Assembly: GCA_023262185.1 (NCBI GenBank)
Contig: JALRDO010000003.1
Location: forward strand, 46,849-110,848
Direction: 5' to 3'
DNA length: 64,000 nt
Source of the DNA: Flavobacteriaceae bacterium
GTDB taxonomy: Bacteria > Bacteroidota > Bacteroidia > Flavobacteriales > Flavobacteriaceae
Every line of letters begins with the position of its first letter. The first letter of the stretch is position 1. Shown here one piece after another: positions 9,529-16,285 of this stretch. The notes under the pieces were generated by a model. That model had not been told where the DNA came from, did not search any database, and saw nothing but the letters and a program-made list of their open reading frames with translations. Position numbers and translations under genes: made by a program.

Positions 9529-10941
9529 ATGAGAACCTTTTACATCGGGCTATTCAGCCTAGCACTTCTTCTTCATTCTTGTTCTCCTGCAGGGACAAAA
9601 GAGCAGTCCGTGGTACCCTCTGCTCGCCAATTGAACTGGCAAGACCTAGAGTATTATGCCTTCGTACACTTTAGCATCAATACGTTCACGGATAAAGAGT
9701 GGGGATTTGGTGATGAGTCTCCGGAGCTATTTAATCCTACTGAACTCGATACCGACCAATGGGCACGAGTGGCCAAGGAGGCCGGGATGAAGGGGATTAT
9801 CATTACGGCGAAACACCATGACGGATTTGCCTTGTGGCCTAGTGTTTACACCGAGCATTCGGTGAAGAACAGCCCTTGGCGAGATGGCAAGGGCGACCTC
9901 TTAAAGGAGCTTCGCACCTCTTGCGACAAATACGGATTGAAAATGGGGGTATACCTTTCTCCATGGGACCGAAATCATCCTGATTATGGAACGGAGGCCT
10001 ATATCACCTATTACCGCAACCAACTCACAGAACTACTGACCCAATATGGTCCGCTATTCGAGGTATGGTTCGATGGTGCCAACGGCGGAGACGGTTATTA
10101 CGGTGGAGCCAACGAAAGTCGTAAGGTTGATAAATTGACCTATTACGATTGGCCCAACACCCATGCTTTAGTGCGCCAATATCAACCCGATGCGGTCATG
10201 TTTTCAGATGCCGGACCTGACATCCGATGGGTAGGTAACGAGAAAGGTTACGCCAATCAAACCACCTGGTCTACGCTGTATCGCGATAGCGTATATGCCG
10301 GAATGCCCGACTTCGATCGTTTCTCAGCAGGCCAAGAAGAAGGAACACATTGGGTGCCCACCGAAACGGATGTTTCTATACGCCCCGGATGGTTCTACCA
10401 CGCCTCAGAAGACGACAAGGTTAAAACGGTGGCCCATCTTTGGGATATATACCTCAATTCTGTCGGACTCAACAGCAATCTACTCCTCAACCTTCCGGTA
10501 GATCGACGCGGACTCGTGCACGAGACCGATGTAGAACGTCTCATGGGTCTCAAGACTCAACTCGACGCCACCTTCGCTCAAAACTTAATAGCATCAGCTG
10601 CCCCTTCTGAACTCAGTGACGGAGATCGAAACACCTTCGAGCTTCTTCAATCTGGTGAATCCCATCGTATCGAAATAGAACTTACCACTCCTGTAGAGGC
10701 CAATCTATTTTCAGTTCAAGAGGCTATTCAGTTTGGCCAGCACATTCAATCGTTCCGCTTTTTTGTGGCGGATGAATCCGGCAACTATAAAAATGTATAC
10801 GAAGGAACAACGGTCGGAAACAAACGGATGATTACCTTTGACACGCAGAATGTAACTGGGGTTGCCTTCGAAGTCATTGAAGCCAAAGCGACGGTTCGAA
10901 TTGCTGAGGTGGCCCTTCACCGTGCCCCCGATTTAGAATAG
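9529..10941 (+). CDS. Alpha-L-fucosidase (glycoside hydrolase family 29), lipoprotein
   Basis: This is a retaining exo-alpha-L-fucosidase that removes terminal fucose from glycans. I chose the ATG at 9529 because it begins a clean lipoprotein signal (MRTFYIGLFSLALLLHSC, lipobox Cys18). The frame is open 111 bases further upstream, but without a good start or signal. GH29 hallmarks: WARVAKEAGMKGIIITAKHHDGF near residues 79-101, KMGVYLSPWD near 140, and EVWFDGANGG with the nucleophile Asp near residue 182. A C-terminal beta-sandwich-like segment (about 360-470) resembles carbohydrate-binding tails. At 470 residues it is of normal length. It ends 6 bases before tRNA-Val. With the sulfatase at 62 kb it points to use of sulfated fucose-containing glycans. 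Confidence 0.93.
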   Translation: MRTFYIGLFSLALLLHSCSPAGTKEQSVVPSARQLNWQDLEYYAFVHFSINTFTDKEWGFGDESPELFNPTELDTDQWARVAKEAGMKGIIITAKHHDGFALWPSVYTEHSVKNSPWRDGKGDLLKELRTSCDKYGLKMGVYLSPWDRNHPDYGTEAYITYYRNQLTELLTQYGPLFEVWFDGANGGDGYYGGANESRKVDKLTYYDWPNTHALVRQYQPDAVMFSDAGPDIRWVGNEKGYANQTTWSTLYRDSVYAGMPDFDRFSAGQEEGTHWVPTETDVSIRPGWFYHASEDDKVKTVAHLWDIYLNSVGLNSNLLLNLPVDRRGLVHETDVERLMGLKTQLDATFAQNLIASAAPSELSDGDRNTFELLQSGESHRIEIELTTPVEANLFSVQEAIQFGQHIQSFRFFVADESGNYKNVYEGTTVGNKRMITFDTQNVTGVAFEVIEAKATVRIAEVALHRAPDLE

Positions 10942-10947
10942 CTTTTT

Positions 10948-11022
10948 GGGTGTTTAGCTCAGTTGGTTTAGAGCGCTACCTTGACAGGGTAGAGGTCACA
11001 GGTTCGAATCCTGTAACACCCA
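10948..11022 (+). tRNA. tRNA-Val (anticodon GAC), integration target of the adjacent element
   Basis: A full cloverleaf can be folded by hand: acceptor GGGTGTT with AACACCC, D-arm GCTC/GAGC, anticodon arm CTACC-TTGACAG-GGTAG with anticodon GAC, and T-arm ACAGG-TTCGAAT-CCTGT. CCA is not encoded. The 3' half from 10981 on is shared exactly with 16149-16191, so this copy is the reconstructed functional tRNA at the left junction of an integrated element. No terminator-like hairpin follows directly; the one that presumably belonged to it lies beyond the right junction at 16207. Confidence 0.96.
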
Positions 11023-11023
11023 C
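10981..11023 (+). repeat. attL: 43-bp direct repeat, 3' half of tRNA-Val
   Basis: The 43 bases from the anticodon loop to one base past the tRNA are identical to 16149-16191. Identity stops at once on both sides (preceding C versus T; following A versus T). This is the standard signature of tyrosine-recombinase integration into a tRNA 3' end. Confidence 0.93.
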
Positions 11024-11065
11024 AAGGGTTTCAAGACTTTGTGATGCCCTGTTTTATTTCTTTTG

Positions 11066-11094
11066 CGAACTAAATCCGAACCTTTTTCGAGATT
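11066..11094 (+). repeat. Left-end copy of a repeat shared by both element ends (candidate recombinase arm site)
   Basis: The 20-base stretch 11066-11085 (CGAACTAAATCCGAACCTTT) matches 16044-16063 at 17 of 20 positions in the same orientation. Each copy is followed by CGAGATT (11088-11094 here, 16081-16087 at the other end). Copies inside both ends of an integrated element fit arm-type integrase or excisionase binding sites. Binding has not been shown. Confidence 0.5.
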
Positions 11095-11114
11095 TTTACT
11101 TTTTTTAAGTCTAG

Positions 11115-11319
11115 AATTTTGGATTTAAGGGGGCAGCTTATGCGGGTAAGTCCACAGGTCGCAAACTACATAAGCATATTGTACAAGCAAGAGAACTAAA
11201 GTGTTTGGAACTTCCCATTATGAAATTTATAAATAATAGTAAGTTATTGAGGACAAGTTCCCCAAACAGGTTTAGATGAAGACCAAGCATTTGCTCCTAT
11301 GGTAAAATCAGCAGGATGA
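11115..11319 (+). pseudogene. Possible coding relic at the left end of the element
   Basis: The 318 bases between the tRNA and the Lnu-type gene hold no intact gene. From 11115 the plus strand is open to a TGA at 11277-11279 with protein-like composition (for example YAGKSTGRKLHKHIVQARE) but no ATG near its start. A one-base shift near 11265 allows reading on to a TGA at 11317-11319 (GLDEDQAFAPMVKSAG). This may be the decayed end of a gene captured by the element. I do not recognise the family, and chance openness in AT-rich DNA is possible. Confidence 0.25.
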
Positions 11320-11340
11320 AATATCAATAATTGTCAATTA

Positions 11341-12150
11341 TTAGGTTTCTTCATTTCTGTGGTTTATTTCAAACGTGTTTTCTATTCTGTAAATAAGTTC
11401 TAATTTAGAGGATGACACATTTGTTTTCTTGAATATATCTTTAGATAGGACAAAAGCATTTAAGAGAGCTTTGTTTAGACTTTTTCTTGTGATTATAGGA
11501 ACAATGGTCTGATATTTATTGTACCAATAAGAAGAAATATCGACTTCCAGTTTTTTTGTTGGACTCTCCCAATGTTTTTCTGATTGTTCATATATCCTTA
11601 TCAACCACAATGTGTGTTTTTGAATATATTGAAAGATATTATGTAGATGTGCATATTCTCCCCTTTGGAAAAGATTGGATGCAAAAAGTAAATTGTTTAT
11701 TAATGAATCAGCAAGCCACTCAATTTGAGCTGGAGTATTACGAATTGGTTCATAAGGAGGCTCAATGTCATTTAATACATCTGTAAGTAAACCGTCCTTA
11801 TCTACTAAATTCATCTTCTCTTTAAACTCAAATGAAGTGTGTCCTTGCCAACTTTTGATTATTGAAATCTCTTTTAATGGCAAAAAATGAAATTCTCCTC
11901 TAATGAGATTATCAAATATAACTACATCTGTACCAAATTCATTTACAAACATCAACGCTATTGGATTAACAGAAGATATCCACTTGTATTTATCTATATG
12001 GCAATCATCTCGAAGAAAAATATAAAATTCAATATCCGAAAACTTATCGCCTTCTCCTTTTATAAAAGAACCATACATCAAGACAGCAGAAATAGTACAG
12101 TCCTCAATAGATTTTTTCTTAAATTCGTTAATTAAATATAATTGTTTCAT
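11341..12150 (-). CDS. Lincosamide nucleotidyltransferase-like protein (Lnu(B)/Lnu(F) type)
   Basis: This is a 269-residue protein of the nucleotidyltransferase superfamily. In characterised Lnu relatives such enzymes transfer an AMP-type group to lincosamide antibiotics in the cytosol. The N-terminal signature LMYGSFIKGEGDKFSDIEF (residues 24-42) holds the GS motif and the D-x-E metal pair (Asp39, Glu41). FVNEFGTDVVIFDNLIRGEF near residues 68-87 also resembles what I remember of Lnu(B)/Lnu(F) proteins. The length matches that group. It is the last gene of the element's minus-strand series and the most obvious cargo, 104 bases past the zinc-ribbon gene. Activity and substrate are inferred; related transferases of unknown specificity share the fold. 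Confidence 0.75.
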   Translation of the reverse strand: MKQLYLINEFKKKSIEDCTISAVLMYGSFIKGEGDKFSDIEFYIFLRDDCHIDKYKWISSVNPIALMFVNEFGTDVVIFDNLIRGEFHFLPLKEISIIKSWQGHTSFEFKEKMNLVDKDGLLTDVLNDIEPPYEPIRNTPAQIEWLADSLINNLLFASNLFQRGEYAHLHNIFQYIQKHTLWLIRIYEQSEKHWESPTKKLEVDISSYWYNKYQTIVPIITRKSLNKALLNAFVLSKDIFKKTNVSSSKLELIYRIENTFEINHRNEET

Positions 12151-12254
12151 ATTCAGATTATTAATAAGCAGAAATTATATATTCTGCGTGTTTCTTATTT
12201 TATTTAATTCACTCAACTTGAAATCACCTGCTATCTGCATCATTCATTCGTTTA

Positions 12255-12908
12255 TTAAGAGCAACTACCAAACGGTTTAAATAAGTCGTTCTTTCCCCTT
12301 TTCGTCTCAAGACCATCTACTTTTTTAGTTTCTAATCTTTTAAGAGCCTCATCAAGTTTAGAACCTTCGCTAAATACTCGGAGTTGACTTATGTCTTGTC
12401 CGTATTTAATACTCTTTTTAAGTCGCTTGTAACTAAAGTATTTATTCTCTAATGAATCGACATATTTATTTATAGGAGCATTTCTCTTATTAAAATCAAT
12501 ATTCAAAATGTAATCTTGAATAATTTTATCCCTATTCATAATAGCTATAATCTCATTAAAACACGAAACTATACTCTCAAGAACTTCAATTTTATGAAAT
12601 GCCTCATTAGTCTTTAATGTTTTCTTTGAATTGCAATGAGAGCATCTGAGACTAAATTGTAACGAGTTAGCTTCTTCTATGTAATATTGATTTCCTGAGC
12701 ATTTTTTACAGTTGTTAATCCAGCCAGATAATTCCTTTAATAAAGAACTCATTTCCTTATCCTTTAATTTCAGCCTAGAGTTAGGTTGGGATAATTTTTC
12801 TACTTTCTTTCTTTCCTGACCAGAGGATGTAATACCTGCCACAACTATTATAACAAGAATTAAGCCAACAAAGAAAAAAGCACCATAATCATAAGAGTTA
12901 TACTCCAT
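12255..12908 (-). CDS. Membrane-anchored zinc-ribbon protein of unknown function
   Basis: I do not recognise this family. The 217-residue product starts with a short polar stretch and one strong membrane helix (about residues 10-27). A cytosolic part with two CxxC pairs follows (Cys67, Cys70, Cys89, Cys92), spaced as in a zinc ribbon, and then a Lys/Glu-rich, mostly helical C-terminus. The frame is open up to 12971, but I chose the ATG at 12908 because it lies 10 bases after the stop of the preceding gene and the upstream extension would overlap that gene. It belongs to the element's minus-strand series. Possible roles include tethering the element's DNA or Rep to the membrane, or host interference; neither is supported directly. 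Confidence 0.65.
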   Translation of the reverse strand: MEYNSYDYGAFFFVGLILVIIVVAGITSSGQERKKVEKLSQPNSRLKLKDKEMSSLLKELSGWINNCKKCSGNQYYIEEANSLQFSLRCSHCNSKKTLKTNEAFHKIEVLESIVSCFNEIIAIMNRDKIIQDYILNIDFNKRNAPINKYVDSLENKYFSYKRLKKSIKYGQDISQLRVFSEGSKLDEALKRLETKKVDGLETKRGKNDLFKPFGSCS

Positions 12909-12918
12909 AATAATTGAC

Positions 12919-13176
12919 TCAGTCCTCAAATCTAAGAATTGTCTTAAAATCAATGCTCTCCGAAGCGTCATAGCTTCTATCCACTTGCTTCATAGTCGGT
13001 AATAGATACTTTAGTCCTATTTCAATAAGTTTAATTCTTTCTGAGTTACTACATTCTTTTAGGTTGAGGTTGTCTGTTGCTTCACTAATTATAGCGGCTA
13101 ACTTCTCTTTGATTTCTGCCGTGAGTTTGTTTGGTGTTCCCTTCTGTCTGCCGCCTGTTTTTATACCCTGTGCCAT
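12919..13176 (-). CDS. 85-aa basic protein with GRQKGTPNK motif
   Basis: This is a small protein whose N-terminus (GIKTGGRQKGTPNKLT) is a glycine/basic motif seen at the start of phage and plasmid DNA-associated proteins, including DUF5681-like proteins and some terminase small-subunit-like proteins. The remainder is predicted mainly helical with acidic and basic residues mixed. Its ATG overlaps the stop codon of the 46-aa gene upstream (TAATG), so translation is probably coupled. It sits between that gene and the membrane zinc-ribbon gene. A DNA-binding role in replication or maintenance is likely but not demonstrated. No terminase large subunit is present, which argues against a packaging role here. 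Confidence 0.65.
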   Translation of the reverse strand: MAQGIKTGGRQKGTPNKLTAEIKEKLAAIISEATDNLNLKECSNSERIKLIEIGLKYLLPTMKQVDRSYDASESIDFKTILRFED

Positions 13177-13316
13177 TATCTATTTCCGTCTTTTTTAGAC
13201 AGCTCTCGATTTAGGACTAGTCTGATATACTGTTGCAATAGCATCCGTAATTCTTCGGCATTCTGTAACAACTTTATCTTCTCCTCATAACTGACTAAGA
13301 TTCGAATCTGTTCCAT
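13176..13316 (-). CDS. 46-aa helical protein of unknown function
   Basis: A short open frame from ATG at 13316 encodes a 46-residue protein (begins MEQIRILVSYEEKIKLLQ) rich in Leu, Glu, Gln and Lys. It could form a single long amphipathic helix or coiled coil. Its TAA overlaps the ATG of the next gene by two bases (TAATG), a strong sign that the frame is translated. No family is recognised. A small regulator or structural partner of the 85-aa protein is possible. Confidence 0.55.
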   Translation of the reverse strand: MEQIRILVSYEEKIKLLQNAEELRMLLQQYIRLVLNRELSKKDGNR

Positions 13317-13380
13317 ATTTCTGTGGTATTATATTATTAAGGCTTGATGTTGTGAATCATATGTAAAACTTAATGTGTAT

Positions 13381-13500
13381 TTAACTCAGTAGCTGTGAAC
13401 GTATCAAGTCACTTATAGACTGATTAGTTTCACTTGCTCTTCTCTTTAACTCTTCTTGTTCAGGCTTTGTTAGTCTAAACGCTACTATTACTTCTCTCAT
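13381..13500 (-). CDS. 39-aa ribbon-helix-helix (CopG/Arc-like) protein
   Basis: A frame of 39 codons from ATG at 13500 reads REVIVAFRLTKPEQEELKRR and then ETNQSISDLIRSQLLS. This is a short beta-strand (VIVAFRL), a first helix and a second helix with the typical S-x-S-D-L-I-R end, the layout of ribbon-helix-helix DNA-binding proteins. These act as dimers, often as autorepressors or plasmid copy-control or mobilisation accessory factors. The gene lies just downstream of the Rep gene, after a 112-base spacer with inverted repeats that could be its operator. Assignment rests on pattern and length only. Confidence 0.65.
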   Translation of the reverse strand: MREVIVAFRLTKPEQEELKRRASETNQSISDLIRSQLLS

Positions 13501-13612
13501 TGTTACTCTTGGGTATTAGATGGGTAATGAAGGCACTACCCTTTGGTTAAGTATTAGTAATACGGGACGTGGTCGCCATTACGCAACTCCCTATTAATCA
13601 ATAAGTTATATA
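13501..13612. promoter_or_regulatory. Spacer with inverted repeats: candidate operator or replication origin
   Basis: The 112-base spacer between the Rep and ribbon-helix-helix genes holds two inverted repeats. GGGTAATG at 13522-13529 and CACTACCC at 13534-13541 form an 8-bp stem with one mismatch and a four-base loop. GTATTAGTAATAC at 13551-13563 is a perfect 6-bp palindrome around one base. Hairpins next to a HUH Rep gene can be double-strand origins with the nick site in the loop; they can equally be operators for the ribbon-helix-helix protein or an attenuator. Confidence 0.4.
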
Positions 13613-14200
13613 CTACCTATACCATTCTGTTACCATCTTAGAAAACATCTCTGCTCGCTTGTGATAGTAATTATTTGGGTGGGTGTAGTATGCTTGGTTG
13701 TGAGGCAGTTTATCGAATGCTAACCTCGAATCTAATTCTTCAAACAACTGTTCTTTGTTGAGGTAATTGAATGCCCTTATAGCATCAGTCTTGGCGTACT
13801 TAGTAACGTACCCGATAGCATCTTCTTTTGATTTGATTTTCTCGAAGTAGGGTAGTTCAACCTGTGAACGCTTCATAGCTATAGCCAACTCTTTCTTTGT
13901 CAGCTTACCACCAATTAGTAAATGGCAATGATTTGAGTTACCTTTCCAATCACCCTCAAGTGACCAAAGCATATCGGTAACATTCGGTAGTCTCATTAAG
14001 GTATTATCGAATAGCTTGGGTGCATTGTAGCCCGTAACCTTTGTCTTCTTGGGTCGGTACGTGACCATATAGTCGAAGGTCTTTGTCTGAAGCCATCTCT
14101 TTATTTCCCTCACTAATTTCTCTGTGAAGTTGAGTGGCTTTTTTCGCACCTTACCGTTAGGCAAAACTTCGTAACGCTCTTTGAACTGTTGTTCCGTCAT
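13613..14200 (-). CDS. HUH-endonuclease replication initiator (Rep) of the element
   Basis: This is a 195-residue protein with the features of a single-tyrosine HUH endonuclease, which nicks DNA at an origin and starts rolling-circle replication. Motif II is NHCHLLIGG (His91 and His93, metal binding). Motif III is YVTKYAKTDA (Tyr131 nucleophile, Lys134). The strand FDYMVTYRP near residue 45 fits motif I. The layout resembles initiators of small single-stranded DNA phages and rolling-circle plasmids. No helicase domain is present, and at 195 residues it is far shorter than typical conjugative relaxases. The gene starts 58 bases after the integrase stop on the same strand. Function is inferred from motifs. 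Confidence 0.75.
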   Translation of the reverse strand: MTEQQFKERYEVLPNGKVRKKPLNFTEKLVREIKRWLQTKTFDYMVTYRPKKTKVTGYNAPKLFDNTLMRLPNVTDMLWSLEGDWKGNSNHCHLLIGGKLTKKELAIAMKRSQVELPYFEKIKSKEDAIGYVTKYAKTDAIRAFNYLNKEQLFEELDSRLAFDKLPHNQAYYTHPNNYYHKRAEMFSKMVTEWYR

Positions 14201-14258
14201 ACTTATATAACGGAGAAAAGAAGATGTTTTACAGTTTTAGGTAAAAAAATTGAAATTT

Positions 14259-16007
14259 CTATGAACTTTTTAGGTGTATAACCTTCGAAGCAGGCTTAGG
14301 CTCTGCGTTTGGGTCTACCCATTCCATTGATACGGGTTTGATTTCTTTCTTAGGATTGAAGTATTTCGATGTGCGCTTTTCAATCAAGTCTTTGAGTTCT
14401 TTTGGGTACTTACTTTCATCGGGTTCTGTTTCTACCGCTTTACCATCTTTAATGACCACGATGCCTTTAGCGGCTTCTTGCATAAGGGTTTGGTATCGAA
14501 CCTCTTCTTCTCGAGTAAAACTTGTCAGATAGCCTAATTTAAGCGTCTGATGAATATATAGAGGTGTATTCTTCTTGTTGCGTGAATAGTTCGTGCTGTC
14601 GAGCATATCTTCAGGTATCCATCTGACCACCTTATCCTCTACAATCGAGGTTCTGTCTTTAAACATTTCAATAAGGTCACCGAAGACTTTTAGAATGCTG
14701 TAGTTCTGAAGAATATGAGTGTGGGCAATGTCCGCCTCTAGTTGACTCTTGTCTTTGTAGTGAGCCATTACATCGTTGATTTTATGATTCAGCAGTTCAT
14801 CTAACTTATCTCGGCTTACACCTATCTTACCCCCCTCATAGGTAATTGTGTGTCTTGCTCTTTGAGTGGTTGTACCAACTCTATCTGCTATTGCCTGTCT
14901 ATAGCTTGTTCTGAGGTCTACCCACTTCTTTAGCCCTTCAGGTGTTTCTATATCAAAGTTGAATAGTCTTAGCTTGTCCTTACCCTTGTAAGCGTATAGC
15001 TGATGCGCCATCACGTTCTTTAGTAGCTTATGGATTTGTAGGGTCGGGAACAGGTTGATTAGAAAAACAGCGTCTACACCACTATCTGTACCTTGTCTTC
15101 TAGTCTTAGAACGATTTAAATGAACGTGCAGGGGCTTTGCTAAGTCTTTTCTACCCAAGACATCGGCTTCAGGTATAAAGTCGCTTAAATCGCCTGTAAA
15201 TCCCTCTGTAATTATCTTCTTTTCATCAAGTCTGCAAATATCAATACCATCAAGACCACATAAGCAGAATGAGTAGAGCCAAAATAGAAGCGCTTCAAAT
15301 TGATGTATGGTGTTTATTTGATTAAAACCGAGTACCAAACTGTTCGAATCTATTGGTTGGTTTTTTCGAGTTGCCTTCTCAGAAATTAATAAGCCTGCTG
15401 ACGTGATGGGTTTTGGGTTTGGTAGCTTTGCTTTAGTAGCAACCCAATTGAGAGACTTCTGATAGCTTGCCATTGTATTTTGCTTCAGCTGAGCTGTGGT
15501 AATGCTTTTACTTAGCTTTTCAATCACGTTGAGGTCTCTTAGGTGGTCGAAAGTAATTGGTACAAGGCTCTTATTGCCATCGCGTAGTAATCTGCTCTCT
15601 ATGGCTCTTATATTAGTTATGTGTTTGCTGATGGTTTGCCCCTTTGTTATTCCATCGGGTTTGTAGGCTTTTACAAAGTCTAAAATGCTACCTTCTTTAA
15701 GGTTCCGCCCCATTAACTCATCAAAAGCCGTGTCTACTGAAATAAGACCCTTTAGTAGTGACGTCTTAACGGAATCAATTCTATCACCAATTTCTCTAAG
15801 GTACTTGTTGCTTTCGGCATATTTAGAGACCGATTTAGTCTTAAACTGACCTTGTTCAAAATGCCAATCTTCAGGCTTAACCTCTACCCCTGTCTTTTGT
15901 TCACGCTTCGTGTTGTTGATTTTTATTCTAATCTTGACTGATAACAACCCTTGTTTATTGGGTCTATCTCTATCAACAGTCAGCTTAATTGATACGTTTC
16001 TTTTCAC
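14259..16007 (-). CDS. Tyrosine-recombinase-like integrase with atypical catalytic residues
   Basis: This is a 582-residue site-specific recombinase, presumably responsible for insertion at tRNA-Val. The N-terminal part resembles the arm-binding domain of Bacteroidota integrases (VKIRIKINNTKREQKTGVEV, residues 24-43). A helical SAM-like core-binding domain follows, then a catalytic domain with RARHT (Arg385, His386), LLNHK (His408) and AHYKDK (Tyr417, presumed nucleophile). The first catalytic arginine expected near residues 250-253 is not seen: the sequence there is LCGLDGIDICRL. The residue three before Arg385 is Gln, not His. A C-terminal extension of about 160 residues is longer than usual. 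The gene ends the element next to attR, with its start 142 bases from the repeat. Confidence 0.82.
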   Translation of the reverse strand: MKRNVSIKLTVDRDRPNKQGLLSVKIRIKINNTKREQKTGVEVKPEDWHFEQGQFKTKSVSKYAESNKYLREIGDRIDSVKTSLLKGLISVDTAFDELMGRNLKEGSILDFVKAYKPDGITKGQTISKHITNIRAIESRLLRDGNKSLVPITFDHLRDLNVIEKLSKSITTAQLKQNTMASYQKSLNWVATKAKLPNPKPITSAGLLISEKATRKNQPIDSNSLVLGFNQINTIHQFEALLFWLYSFCLCGLDGIDICRLDEKKIITEGFTGDLSDFIPEADVLGRKDLAKPLHVHLNRSKTRRQGTDSGVDAVFLINLFPTLQIHKLLKNVMAHQLYAYKGKDKLRLFNFDIETPEGLKKWVDLRTSYRQAIADRVGTTTQRARHTITYEGGKIGVSRDKLDELLNHKINDVMAHYKDKSQLEADIAHTHILQNYSILKVFGDLIEMFKDRTSIVEDKVVRWIPEDMLDSTNYSRNKKNTPLYIHQTLKLGYLTSFTREEEVRYQTLMQEAAKGIVVIKDGKAVETEPDESKYPKELKDLIEKRTSKYFNPKKEIKPVSMEWVDPNAEPKPASKVIHLKSS

Positions 16008-16043
16008 CTCTCTACCTTTTATAAAAGTTCTCTACCAATAATA

Positions 16044-16087
16044 CGAACTATTTTCGAACCTTTAATAAAGGACTTATTTGCGAGATT
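16044..16087 (+). repeat. Right-end copy of the repeat shared by both element ends
   Basis: CGAACTATTTTCGAACCTTT at 16044-16063 and CGAGATT at 16081-16087 mirror the left-end copy at 11066-11094 in the same orientation, with longer spacing between the two parts. It lies between the integrase start and attR, so it may also be an operator for the integrase. Confidence 0.5.
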
Positions 16088-16148
16088 AGTATTTATTTTA
16101 AAGGGGTTAAGAGGTATATAATAAGGTATAGAATTAGCTAAAATTACT

Positions 16149-16191
16149 TTGACAGGGTAGAGGTCACAGGTTCGAATCCTGTAACACCCAC
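16149..16191 (+). repeat. attR: 43-bp copy of the tRNA-Val 3' half
   Basis: Identical to 10981-11023. Upstream there is no D-arm or 5' acceptor strand, so this copy is not a tRNA gene. It marks the right edge of the integrated element; ordinary chromosome resumes at 16192. Confidence 0.93.
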
Positions 16192-16206
16192 TAAAGGATA
16201 GAAATA

Positions 16207-16229
16207 ACCCATGCAAGAGCATGGGTTTT
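16207..16229 (+). terminator. Rho-independent terminator, probably the original one of tRNA-Val
   Basis: ACCCATGC, loop AAGA, GCATGGGT, then TTTT: a perfect 8-bp stem followed by a short T-run. It starts 16 bases after attR. Without the element it would lie just downstream of tRNA-Val, so the insertion probably separated the tRNA from its terminator. Confidence 0.7.
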
Positions 16230-16285
16230 GTGTTTTATGGCCCGTCTCAAGCTGGCTTGAGCAAGGGCTGAAAACGCAAAACTGA

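Larger units (their letters stand above)
10981..16191. mobile_element. tRNA-Val integrative element with HUH Rep, integrase and Lnu-type cargo
   Basis: A segment of about 5.2 kb is bounded by a 43-bp perfect direct repeat, one copy inside tRNA-Val. All its genes are on the minus strand. In order of transcription they are integrase (16007-14259), HUH Rep (14200-13613), ribbon-helix-helix protein (13500-13381), 46-aa protein (13316-13176), 85-aa protein (13176-12919), membrane zinc-ribbon protein (12908-12255) and lincosamide nucleotidyltransferase-like gene (12150-11341). The region is visibly richer in A and T than the flanks. There is no relaxase of usual size, no coupling protein, and no capsid or portal gene. 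It could be a mobilisable island, a satellite, or an integrated rolling-circle plasmid. I favour an integrative element with an autonomous rolling-circle stage, as an inference. Confidence 0.88.

Noticed and set aside
13613..14200. HUH protein as a conjugative relaxase
   Set aside because: Too short, with a single motif III tyrosine and no mobilisation neighbours; Rep is the simpler reading.
10981..16191. Integrated microvirus-like ssDNA prophage
   Set aside because: The Rep motifs fit, but there is no major capsid, pilot or DNA-binding protein gene of the expected size.
16019..16222. A 67-codon open frame on the minus strand across attR
   Set aside because: Its YRIRTCDLYPVKV stretch is the translated antisense of the tRNA-Val fragment, a common artefact, and it has no ribosome-binding context.
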